Shown here: in pieces, positions 12,400 through 21,111 of the stretch | Layout of the letters: each line of letters opens with the position of its first letter | Numbering within the stretch: position 1 is the first letter of the stretch | Source: Phytophthora hibernalis | Taxonomy: Eukaryota; Oomycota; Peronosporomycetes; Peronosporales; Peronosporaceae | NCBI GenBank assembly: GCA_012656075.1 | Contig: JAAKBF010000056.1 | Location: 186,001-250,000 of the forward strand | Direction of reading: 5' to 3' | Length of the DNA stretch: 64,000 nucleotides | Notes under the pieces: generated by a model | What the model was told of the DNA's origin: nothing | Database searches by the model: none | What the model saw: the letters and a program-made list of their open reading frames with translations, nothing else | Position numbers and translations under genes: made by a program

Positions 12400-13329
12400 G
12401 AGAATTTGACATTTCTTTCTTGCAGCCGGTTTAGCATTTTCATCGGACCACCCACAGATCCGCATTCTTCTCTAAGGAATCAGCCGCCTCGAGGCGCAAG
12501 GATCCAGGGTCTATCCAGCTGCTCAATACATGTTTCGCTTCGATCGACATGCACTCCTCATCGGACCAAGCTCTTTGGAGGGGGTCTGCTGTGTCTGTCC
12601 TTCTTTTTCTTGCTGCAACGTTCAGAGATCACAGCCATCAGCGAAGGCAAGTTCCGATGGTTCTCTCTGAAAACATCGGACGTAGCGGTTCTTGACAATG
12701 ACAGCCAAGCTACACTGAACGCTTCTTCAGTGGCTTCTGTACACATCAGACTACGAGGGGCCAAGACCATTCAAGCTGGGAAAGTGACTTCCCGGATGCT
12801 TCGGCGCTCAGGCCACAACTTCTTGTGCCCCGTCCTCGGGGCTATTCTACTGCTTCGATTCCGGTGAATCATCCCTATGGACTTACCTGTAGCCACCTAC
12901 GCATCCAAATCTGGGACTATCAAATCCATCTCAGCGAGGAAGGTGACCACCGCAATTCAAGAAGCTGCGGAACTCATTGCTAGCAACCAGCGCGCCTACA
13001 GCACACATTCGCTCCAATCGGGTGGCGCCACGCACATGTACCGATCAGGCGTGGACGCACAAACGATTCTAGTCCATGTGCGGTGGGCATCAGACACCTT
13101 CAAAATCTACACACGCCTCCGTAGTGAATCGGTATCGTCCATTGCGTCAAGAATGATGAGGGGCAAAGTCTGCAACAATGCTAGAGTGATATCACACGAG
13201 CCATCTGAGAAAGGGCCTCAGCCACTGTCCAACTCGGACAAAGCTGCAGCCGGCTTCGTGAGCCGTCACTTAATAAATGCTGCAACCTTTCCCCCACACT
13301 CATCCCCGCGCGGATCAAGAGAGAAGTAA
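12400..13329 (+). pseudogene. Tyrosine recombinase of the DIRS element, catalytic Arg lost
   Basis: Fragments show FFFLLQRSEITAI (first catalytic Arg region), HSLQSGGATHMYRSGVDA (box II, HxxR expected) and HVRWASDTFKIYTR (conserved Trp/His and the nucleophilic Tyr). In box II the sequence is HSLQ, so the second catalytic Arg is Gln. A TGA at about 12865 separates the two halves. Tyrosine recombinases of this type insert a circular cDNA; this copy should be inactive. Confidence 0.8.
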
Positions 13330-13345
13330 AAAATACTTTTAATAT

Positions 13346-13818
13346 GTACAGATTAACCTGGCACACCTAATAGCATCCGTGGACAACGGCCGTATCAGGT
13401 ATAGCAGTACTATCTTCTTTGGCATTAGACGGTAGCGATAGTCTAAGCTATAACCACCACTTGATGCAAAACAGCAGGTAATAATCGTAACCATCTGATA
13501 CTACGGTACTACATTTTGCTGCCCGAGCACCCTGAACTCGATGAAAAGCTGTTGAAAGACCTTTGAAAGCTACAGCTACGAGTGCCCGAGGACGTTTGTC
13601 TCGACCAAGAAGAGGAAACTTCTCAGATATCCATTACGAACTACTTTAACCCGGGTAGTAACAAATCCCGCCAAATTGGCTATCAAATATCAGGTTCGAT
13701 AGGTATCTGATTTACTCCATACATTTTACTAACTACCAAGTCGGTGGATCGATTTTGTATCAGATATAGCAGTGTATCAGGTTTGTCAGGAATCATTTAG
13801 GACAGGTTAATCTGTAAG
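13346..13818 (+). mobile_element. Pogo-like non-autonomous element (MITE) with 12-bp TIRs and TA flanks
   Basis: The left end reads TACAGATTAACCTG (about 13347-13360) and the right end CAGGTTAATCTGTA (13803-13816), a perfect inverted pair starting with CAG and bordered by TA on both sides, as in Tc1/pogo elements. Inside, at 13530-13690, a plus-strand frame gives LLKDL, then a stop, then a segment like VPEDVCLDQEEE. It looks like the C-terminal tail of a transposase that the element has kept. A second, inverted copy lies at 55392-55770. Confidence 0.8.
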
Positions 13819-13983
13819 TACAAGCGGCTGATTAATTCTGCGTGTGCCACACCTTTGATTATGCATCCGTAGACCATCATTCTCGTGCTTCTCTTTGTGG
13901 CTCGTCATTGGCTACTAAAGCGTCGCTGTGATTGCTCAACTCCCCTTCCCCTTGAAGATTACGGTTTGCCCCATACGCGATCA

Positions 13984-15414
13984 ATGAATGTTGCCTTTAC
14001 CGCCAATGGCGCCTTCTCGACCATTCCGCATTTGTCTCCGCTGGTGCACTGCAGTATGGGCGACTCGTTATTCCTGGAAGAAGTCGTGGGCTTTCTGCAC
14101 AACATGGACGACCCTGCGGTCACGGGCTCTGAGCTGCTGCAGGCGCTGGACAAGAACGACGCGCTGTTGTCACTCCCCGACAGCACAGAGATCGCTCTGC
14201 AGTTGTTGGACGTGACGCCCATCGACGACCTCTTCGCCTCTTCTCCAAGTAGTAGTAATAATAATAATAACCAGGACTCGCACACAGACTCGGACTGCAC
14301 GTCCGTCGAGTGCGAGCGTGGCGTCCTCTTCGTCCCCCGCCCCCGTCAAATACGTTGAGGTGGTGGACGTCCGCTCAGAGACGCCATCCGCCGCAGCACG
14401 TACAGGCAGAAGCAAAAGGCGCACAGGGACGAGCTGTACAAGCAGGTGGAAGAGCTCTCGCTGCAGCTGTCGACGCTGCAGCAGCAGAAAGAAGCCGAGA
14501 AGGCGCGACAGGGCATGGGGCTCACCCAGTCCACAGTGTGGAAGGCGTTGGCCAATCGCCACCTGCAAGGAAGAGCCATTGCTGAAGAACAACGACGTAG
14601 ACTCCACTTGGCAGTGGAGAAGAGATCCAAACTCATTCAGGAGCTGGGGATGCTAGTGAGGAAGAGACTCAGTGAAGAGCATCCGGAGGCAGATGCGGCC
14701 TTTCCAGTCAAGAAACCACGAACAGAGTCTCCTGATATGGCGCTGTACGAAGTCTACATCAAGGAACTGGACGAGGTGTACGCCCAGACGGACAAGATGT
14801 TCCAGGACACAGGCATGGAAATGTACGACAGCGACGTCCGAGGCTACTACAACCCTCCGCCACGTCGAGTTGTCAAGGACTCGAACTACCATGAACTGGT
14901 TGGAAAACTCTCCACGCCCTTCAACTACGAACTGGTGCGGACACATATTGGCCGCGTGTGCTGCATGGAGCACCGTCCAGGATGCGAAAAGGTGGAAGGG
15001 CCGTGGGTGCCAGCCGACACGACAGTCACCAAGTCTCACATCCCATCAGGAGTAGCAGGCGGGTCTCTCGTTTTACACGCCATTACGCGTCGATACAACG
15101 AAGCCAACCGCATTGTCGTCATCTGGAGGAAGTTCGTGGAAGGAGAAGGCGTGTTCGCCGGCATGCACTCCGACGAGACAGGATGGAGCGTTGTGCGGCC
15201 GTCGACAGCGGAAGGGTGCGTTGGAACTCTGCTCGAGTCGATGATTCGGTTTGTCCCGATCAACTTCAGTAGTGCGGCCACTTCAAGCGCGACAGTGAGG
15301 CAGTTTACTGACGCGATCCTCAAGGCAGGCGAGGACGACTGCCGAGCCTGCATTCAAAAGCTGGAAAAATTCTTCTTGACGAAGCGCTTGGTGTGTGCTG
15401 ACGCAGCACTCTGA
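13984..15414 (+). CDS. bZIP-like protein with C-terminal START/Bet v1-like domain (paralog 1)
   Basis: Candidate transcription factor. The order is: an acidic N-terminus (residues 20-100), a basic region DAIRRSTYRQKQKAHRDEL, a coiled coil (VEELSLQLSTLQQQKEAEK), a conserved WKALANRH block, and a long C-terminal domain with EANRIVVIWRK and HSDETGWSVVRPS. I infer a START-like fold; similar oomycete proteins have been annotated M96 mating-specific family. The basic region has Asp where canonical bZIPs have Asn. A TGA at 14356-14358 interrupts the frame. A 69-bp intron at 14310-14378 (GTGCGA...CTCAG) would remove it in frame, but paralog 2 has no intron here, so compensating indels are the alternative. 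Start at ATG 13984. Tandem with the next gene. Confidence 0.78.
14310..14378 (+). other. Possible 69-bp intron in bZIP paralog 1
   Basis: Donor GTGCGA at 14310, acceptor CTCAG ending 14378, length a multiple of three. Removing it takes out the in-frame TGA and joins the acidic region to the basic region in one frame. The third frame across this stretch is also open and Ser/Pro-rich, so two small indels could explain the same break. Confidence 0.4.
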
Positions 15415-15903
15415 AGATGCAGAGTAGTGTCAGATAATTTATATTCGTACGGCAGAAATCCAACGGATCGAGCTCTGGAAGTTGCGGTATCCTATAACGC
15501 ATGGATACTGGTATAACGCAGGTCCTATTAGTGGAGACCAACCATTGACGCCAATGAGACTGCCGTTGGAGTGGGAGTTGCGCTTTGTTTGCAATCTGCG
15601 CGGTGCTGACGTGGTAAAGCAGAACACGTCGCCCCCTACACAATTCAGGTGCGTTTTCTCGTTCAGGAGCGTGCACGTCGTGCAGAACTTCAATGCTTCA
15701 GTTTTTTAATCGCATGCATCATGCAGCAGTTGATTGTGCCGCCAGCAAACACTCTCTTGGCCGCGTGTGGCTGTTGTTTGCTTTACCCATCAGTTTGAGA
15801 TTTGCCATTTGCCAACCGTAAGTTTTCTCCTGTCCTACCTGTTTACTGCTTGCTACGAAGCCAGCAACACCATCGTCTCCATTCACGACAGTCACCGTAG
15901 TAA

Positions 15904-17195
15904 ATGTCAAGCCTCGAAACAATGGACGACTTTGTTCTCGATGAGCTGATGGACTTCTTCCAGATGTCCGACGAGTTGGCACTACCCACCGCGTTGAGCT
16001 TTGGCGACATGGGCCCAAGTGATCTGTTGGCAGACGCCGAATCGCTGTTGAACACTTCCGTCCCCGAGGTGCTGCCCTTCGAGCCCATTCCGGTCATCCA
16101 AGCAACCGACTCAAGTGAGACCAAGCTCCCACAGCCAAAGCAGCGATCAAAGGACGCCATTCGACGTAGTGAATACCGTCTGCGACAGAAAGCCGAGAAG
16201 GAAGAGCTGCGTCGCGAGATCGACGCGCTGTCAGCCAAGTTGGACAAGTTGCAGGACTCGCAAGGCGACGGAGACGTCTCACCTTCGACAGACGTGGCAC
16301 TGTCGAGTTGCTTGTGGAAAGCGATTGCAAGTCGCCAAAAGGAAAACAGAGAAGCCTCTGAGGAGGAGCAAGTGCACCTGCGGGCTGCAATCAGCTCCCG
16401 AGCCTCGTTGATTCAGGACCTGTCGGGCTTTTTGAAGAAGCGTGTCCACGAAGGATCCATCACGAACGGCGAGTTTGCAGATGCACCTCGTCTTCACAAG
16501 CGAGTGCGTCTAGAGCCGACAGACTCGGCGCTGTTCGAAACGTTTATCCAGGATCTGCACACCGTTTACTCGCAGACCGACGAAGTTCTCAACGCGTGCA
16601 AACTTGAGTCACTAACAGAGTCGGAGACCTCGTCAGTCACGAAGCAAAAGGACGGCAACACAGAATACTACCAGCACGCCGACCGACAAACGCTGCCATT
16701 CAACTACAAGCAGACCTGCCGTTCAGTATGGCATTTGGCTCAACTGAGACATCGACAAGAAGACCGAGAGACCTACGACGGCGTCGAGGACCCGGAGAAC
16801 ATCATGGCGCTCAAGTTTCGGGTTACAAGTCGTCGAATGGGCGAAGCGGTGTCGCTGCTGCAGCGAGTTGTGGTTCGCCGCTTCCAGGAAGCCAACCGCA
16901 TCGTGGTCGTGTGGAAGGTGTTTTCGGAGGGTGAGGGCTCTTTCGAGGCATGCATTCGGACGAGACGGGATGGTGCCTCGTTCGCCCTTCCACCAGTGGC
17001 GTCATGGCTGGGACAGTTCTCGACACGTGTTTCCGCCATGTTCCCATGCACTTCAGCAATTCCTCAGTCTGCCAGCCCGTAGCCAACGAGTTCACCGACA
17101 TGGTCGTGAGCACTGGGGAGGAGGAGAACAAAACGGTACTGGAGGCTTTGGAGAAGATGCTACTCGACGACGCTCTTGCTGGCGTGAGGAACTAA
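15904..17195 (+). CDS. bZIP-like protein, paralog 2, with one frame break
   Basis: Same family as the upstream gene: acidic N-terminus, basic region SKDAIRRSEYRLRQKAEKEE, coiled coil (LRREIDALSAKLDKLQ), LWKAIASRQ block, and a C-terminal domain with FQEANRIVVVWKV. The frame breaks at about 16948, right before the HSDETGWCLVRPS motif, which continues from ATG-like codon 16950 in another frame to the stop at 17195. One missing G would rejoin the two. Start at ATG 15904; no intron is needed at the position of the suspected intron in paralog 1. It lies about 490 bp downstream of that gene on the same strand, a tandem duplication. Confidence 0.8.
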
Positions 17196-17199
17196 ACCA

Positions 17200-17860
17200 T
17201 GTTTCCATATTTCATATTCAATGCCAAAAACTTAGAAAACGTCGTCAAACACCTCAGGGGCTACAGCAGCGAAATAATGCGTTGAAATTGCGCGCGACGC
17301 TCTTACGAATGCCAGAGGTCGCTGCGCTGTCGAGCCTAGTGCTAATCTCGCCCAGTAGGTACAAGTGCCTCATGCTGAACAACATCTCGCTCATGATCAA
17401 GAGCTTGCACTCTCCGACACGGAACAGGTAACCGCAATGCGTCCTCCATTTCTCCAAGCCGATCATTATTAGCATCATCACGTTTGACTCCGGTGCAAAC
17501 TTGTTGTTGGCCCTTCATAATATCCAGACTGTGCTCACCCTGCCCCGACGAGCAGTTCTTGGTCGCATTGGGTGCCAGCTCTTTGCCAGTGCAATGGTGC
17601 AGACTCAAATATTTACTGGTCAGTCAGATGAGGGCATTGATCGCAGTTATCCATACCACACACGTGCGTTCATTTCCGTCCATATTTCGACTCTCTTCGC
17701 TAGTCAACACGAAGAAACCGTTTTGACATTGCTTTTACGAGTGGGTGAAGAGGTTTGTTTGGTACCACACTGTACAAGCTAGCGAGCAAGAGCATTGGAG
17801 AGAATGATTTCCGAAGTCGCTTACTAAAATTTAAAAACCTCGCCATCTCTACTCTGCATG
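17200..17860. other. Spacer without recognisable gene
   Basis: Short open frames on both strands (such as the minus-strand one at 17254-17481) show no family resemblance. I see no promoter or repeat that I can name. It separates the bZIP pair from the effector island. Confidence 0.4.
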
Positions 17861-17861
17861 T

Positions 17862-18308
17862 TCAAACTGGGACTCCGTTCAAGGCTTTAATAACCCCTGT
17901 CGCGACGTTCGTGTCATACCAAGATTTGTAGAAGGGGATACCCTTTTCGATGACGCTCCACCCCATAAACTCGGTTTTGAGGCTGTCCGGTGTGTTTCCC
18001 CCTTGTACAAATTCATGGCCCTGGCGTTGAAGATATCCCCAGTTGTTTTCTCAAAGCACCAGACGCAGTGGTTTTAATAGTCCCATATATGCCGTCATGC
18101 TTTCCAAAGTGCCTCCTATGGAGATCGCTCTTTCTTCATCGTTCTCCTCGTTGTAGGAATCGTCGTCGTCAGTGGCATCGTCGTTACCACGGACTCTTAG
18201 GCTCCTATTATAACCGACAGGAGATAGTAACTTCGACGGTATCGCAGCGTCAGTGCTTGCTTGGAATGTGACCAAAGCAACGAGCACAATCCACACCAAC
18301 AGACGCAT
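17862..18308 (-). pseudogene. RXLR-type effector candidate, frame-broken copy
   Basis: Starts with a hydrophobic signal peptide of about 21 residues (MRLLVWIVLVALVTF), then RSLR at residues 35-38 and DEER at 57-60, the order of oomycete RXLR effectors that are secreted and act inside host cells. The first frame stops after 85 codons. Downstream, in other frames, segments such as FEKTTGDIFNARAMNLYKG and TPDSLKTEF continue to a TGA at 17862-17864 and match the C-terminus of the intact paralog at 19646. Two frame breaks are present, one in a run of five G. It lies head-to-head with that paralog and shares its upstream sequence. It could be a decayed gene or be damaged by sequencing indels. Confidence 0.75.
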
Positions 18309-18460
18309 GGCGAACGAAACGTTGGTCGAGATGTGGTGGTTCGGGAGTTGATTGAGAAATGATCCGATACATGCGCGTGGCGGCTTACTATTAATAATGC
18401 AGTAGGCAGTCAGGCATGCAGAAAAAATAAATGCAAAAACGGCGGAGGTGAACTTGTAGA
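18309..18460 (-). promoter_or_regulatory. Conserved upstream block of RXLR gene copy A
   Basis: Read on the minus strand, blocks CCTCCGCCGTTTTTGC, TGCCTGACTGCCTACTGCA, ATTTCTCAATC and CAACGTTTCGTTCGCC appear in the same order and similar spacing as upstream of the gene at 19646. The last block ends directly at the ATG. Retention of blocks separated by diverged sequence suggests promoter and 5' UTR elements, or simply a recent duplication. Confidence 0.6.
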
Positions 18461-19463
18461 CAAAAGGTCACGATAGGGGACGACATCCGCCCCCTGCACT
18501 CCAAGCTGTACATTGTGCAGATTTCAGCCGCGTGATCACATTCTTCGATTACATGTACAATGCGAGCAGATCCTTATCAGCAGCGGTCATGACCATTCAG
18601 CAAGAAACCGGCGAGCTGCTTGGGAACCTCGATTCGGGGAAAACTAGGGAGGGCCCGCCAGCTGGGGAGGGCCCTCACAGAAAACGAACAATACCGGTAT
18701 AAACACAACAAGCGCATCATCGTCGGCAACGTTTGTCAGCGGATGTGCCGTTGCCGACGAAAATGGCTGCAGCGTTCTGATGCGATTCGTAGACAAGTTT
18801 AGCTGTACAGCTTTAGCTCGCCAAGCCGGCCGCCATGTACGACAAAGTCTAACCTCCTGACATAGCAGGAGTTGCTGTCTCTAAGATGCGCTCAGCGTTC
18901 CCGTTTTCCGGCTACGCCATGGTGAGTTTGCAGCTCGAAGCAGCAAATGCAGTGGGTTAGTCTTGAAATGCCCGATTCGGTGTTTGCTTCTCATTCACGC
19001 GCGGCGGTGAAAACGTACAAATTTTCAAGTAATGGACCGATGTGGTACTAAGCCGTGCCAAGGCACGGAGAAGGTTTGGATTTGTAAAGCAGATTGAAAG
19101 ACCAACCTTATTAATATTAGTCGGTGTGTGGTGTAGCACTTTTTGTCCCAAACTCAAATTTTCAAATCAATATTCCTTGCAAAATACTGATCCAGATTCT
19201 AAACCAAGCATACTGGAGACAAGGTCTCTGCTTGATCTATTCGGAAGATCCTTTTAGTGACACCACTATAGTGCGTCGCACTCACCGCAGGCGGAAATGT
19301 TCACGCGGCCGAAATTATAAGGGGTGTAATAAGGATACGTACAGATGGAGGACGGATGTCATACGCTATCTTGGGTTTTGCTCCACTACGCTCCGCAAAG
19401 CTACATGTAGTCTCTGTTATCCTGCTTCGAAAAGAGTTTCTCACCCGGTGAGGGTGAGGAGCT
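18461..19463. other. Spacer between head-to-head effector genes
   Basis: About 1 kb between the two shared upstream blocks. Only short open frames without similarity are visible. Nothing I can name. Confidence 0.4.
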
Positions 19464-19645
19464 ACCCTCCGCCGTTTTTGCTTCCTCAGTTTGCGTGCCT
19501 GACTGCCTACTGCACTAAAAAGAAATAAGAATATGCGCCACATTATCGAGGCCGCGGATCTCCACTCTATTGGACCATTTCTCAATCGACTCTCCCGAAC
19601 CACTACCTCTCGAGCAACGTTTCGTTCGCCTTTTCAGCTACTGCC
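19464..19645 (+). promoter_or_regulatory. Conserved upstream block of RXLR gene copy B
   Basis: Contains CCTCCGCCGTTTTTGC at about 19466, TGCCTGACTGCCTACTGCA at about 19496, ATTTCTCAATC at about 19577 and CAACGTTTCGTTCGCC at about 19616, matching the region upstream of the minus-strand copy at 18308. Fifteen extra bases lie between the last block and the ATG here. A third copy of the last part is found at 24366-24410. Confidence 0.6.
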
Positions 19646-20137
19646 ATGCGTCTGTTGTTCTGGGTTTTGCTTGTTACTTATGTCACACTCCTAGCAAGCA
19701 CCGATGCGGCCGATACCACGAAGACGTCGAAGTTGGAATCAATCGAAACCTCTGCGGTGGCAGCCCGCGCTCTATCTTCTGTCGGTGGCAAAAGAAGCCT
19801 AAGGCTCCGTGGAATTGACGACGCCACAAACGGCGACGATTCCTACAACGGGGAGAATGATGAAGAAAGAGCGATCTCGATGTCGAGCCTTTTTGATCGT
19901 ATCAAGGCTTTGTTGAGAAAACTGAAAGGCAACGTGTCTGGTGTTTGGACCCGATGGCAGGCGAACCAAGAGGCCAAATTGGAGGCCGCGGCCATGGGTT
20001 TGTACAATCTGGGAGAAACGCCGGCGAGCCTCAGAGCCGCGTTCGGAGGAAGTCGGCGATCAAAGGCTACTCTCGATCACTACGAAGTTTGGTATTACCA
20101 GAGAATTCGGGAAGGGGTTATTAAACCCTTGAACTGA
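19646..20137 (+). CDS. RXLR-dEER effector candidate (intact)
   Basis: A 163-residue predicted secreted protein. Residues 1 to about 21 are a signal peptide (MRLLFWVLLVTYVTLLASTD). RSLR is at 50-53 and DEER at 72-75, the motifs linked to delivery of Phytophthora effectors into plant cells. The C-terminal half is charged and alpha-helical, with VWTRWQ and YEVWYYQRIRE; a single WY-type unit is possible but not shown. Start at ATG 19646 because it places the signal peptide exactly at the N-terminus and matches the paralog's start. It is uninterrupted, unlike its head-to-head partner. It sits in TE-rich, gene-poor sequence, as is usual for this class. The host target is unknown. Confidence 0.88.
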   Translation: MRLLFWVLLVTYVTLLASTDAADTTKTSKLESIETSAVAARALSSVGGKRSLRLRGIDDATNGDDSYNGENDEERAISMSSLFDRIKALLRKLKGNVSGVWTRWQANQEAKLEAAAMGLYNLGETPASLRAAFGGSRRSKATLDHYEVWYYQRIREGVIKPLN

Positions 20138-20186
20138 GCGTAAAACAGAGGACGCAGTTACGTACATGTAGTAGGATATGTTGTTC

Positions 20187-20208
20187 TCTGAAATTTATTT
20201 CAGAGTCT
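20187..20208. repeat. Palindromic repeat CTCTGAAA...TTTCAGAG, first copy
   Basis: CTCTGAAATTTATTTCAGAG is a near-perfect palindrome just 3' of the RXLR gene and recurs at about 24915-24934. It may act as a hairpin in the 3' region or be the end of a small inverted-repeat element. Confidence 0.5.
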
Positions 20209-20239
20209 ACCGGGGATTCCATTTTTCCGCGCACATGTC

Positions 20240-20262
20240 ATATTACTACGTAGTAATATATG
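20240..20262. repeat. Palindrome around TACTACGTAGTA
   Basis: ATATTACTACGTAGTAATAT is a perfect palindrome. Similar TACTACGTAGTA palindromes occur near 42790, so it is probably a joined end of small inverted-repeat elements. Confidence 0.45.
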
Positions 20263-20273
20263 CTTAATCACAC

Positions 20274-20365
20274 CCTCTTCTCGTCGATGTTCCGCCTGCT
20301 ATTAATTTCAATGTCTTTGCAAACCTTATATCCTGACATACTTTTGAAAAACACTGCTCTTTGTG
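20274..20365 (+). repeat. Direct repeat, copy 1
   Basis: About 90 bp (CGCCTGCTATTAATTTCAAT ... ACTTTTGAAAAACACTGCTC) that recur with few changes at 20697-20782. A duplication about 420 bp apart. Confidence 0.7.
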
Positions 20366-20696
20366 GTGGCCCTCCAATGATATTTTTTTAAGAATATCAA
20401 AGAGAAGATCATATAAATAAATGATTGCAGGCAACGTAGGTTTTATAAAGACTACCGGTCGTACGTGCAGTGGTATCGCCTGGGAGAACCTGAACACTGA
20501 ACAACTGAACAACTGAACAACAACAACTGAGCAACTCTGGACTCTGGATAATATCCAGAGAACTACTAGCATTTTAAAGTTTTTTTTAAGTTCTCGGTGT
20601 ATTCCCGATACAATATCAGTGTACCGTGTTTTTAAAAAATACGATAGCCCTTTTAAAAAGCCTTTTAAGAAACTTCAAAAAGTAATACATAATTAC

Positions 20697-20782
20697 ACTC
20701 TCTTCTCCGCCTGCTATTAATTTCAATGTCTTCGCAAACCTTATATCATGACATACTTTTGAAAAACACTGCTCTCCGAAGT
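20697..20782 (+). repeat. Direct repeat, copy 2
   Basis: Second copy of the block at 20274-20365; it lacks about 9 bp present in copy 1. The surrounding 20140-21110 region has no gene that I can recognise. Confidence 0.7.
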
Positions 20783-21111
20783 TTAAATGGTGTCATTGCC
20801 AAAAACTTTATACTTTATACTGCAGTATTTTCAAAACGGAGGTAGTACTTCGTTGTTCAAAATAAGGAGTCTGCGACACACCATTAGCTGTAGATAACTC
20901 TAATAATATTTACCTCCACTGTTTTTGAATCGCCCATGTGAATGTTGACCCTGTAACATGCGACTGCAAGTAATCTAATAGGTTTAAATTTCTCCTGTTT
21001 TTCCTGGGTTGAATGACTTTTTGCTATCCCAGTGGGTTATTTTAAGCAATCCGTGACGTGCAATTCTGGTTGAGTGCGGCAAAATATAGTTTACGATGCC
21101 CAAAAAGAGTG

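Larger units (their letters stand above)
8970..13340 (+). mobile_element. Decayed tyrosine-recombinase retrotransposon (DIRS order)
   Basis: Plus-strand order: a Ser/Pro/Thr-rich gag-like ORF starting near ATG 8970, then reverse transcriptase (about 10980-11400), RNase H (about 11600-12095) and a tyrosine recombinase (about 12400-13200). This order, with a tyrosine recombinase instead of a DDE integrase, defines DIRS-type elements. The frame changes several times. I could not locate the split or inverted terminal repeats that would set the exact ends, so the borders are approximate. Confidence 0.82.

Noticed and set aside
18051..18308. Reading the minus-strand RXLR copy as an intact short 85-residue effector
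   Set aside because: Sequence matching the C-terminus of the paralog continues downstream in other frames to 17862, so the early stop is a break, not a natural end.
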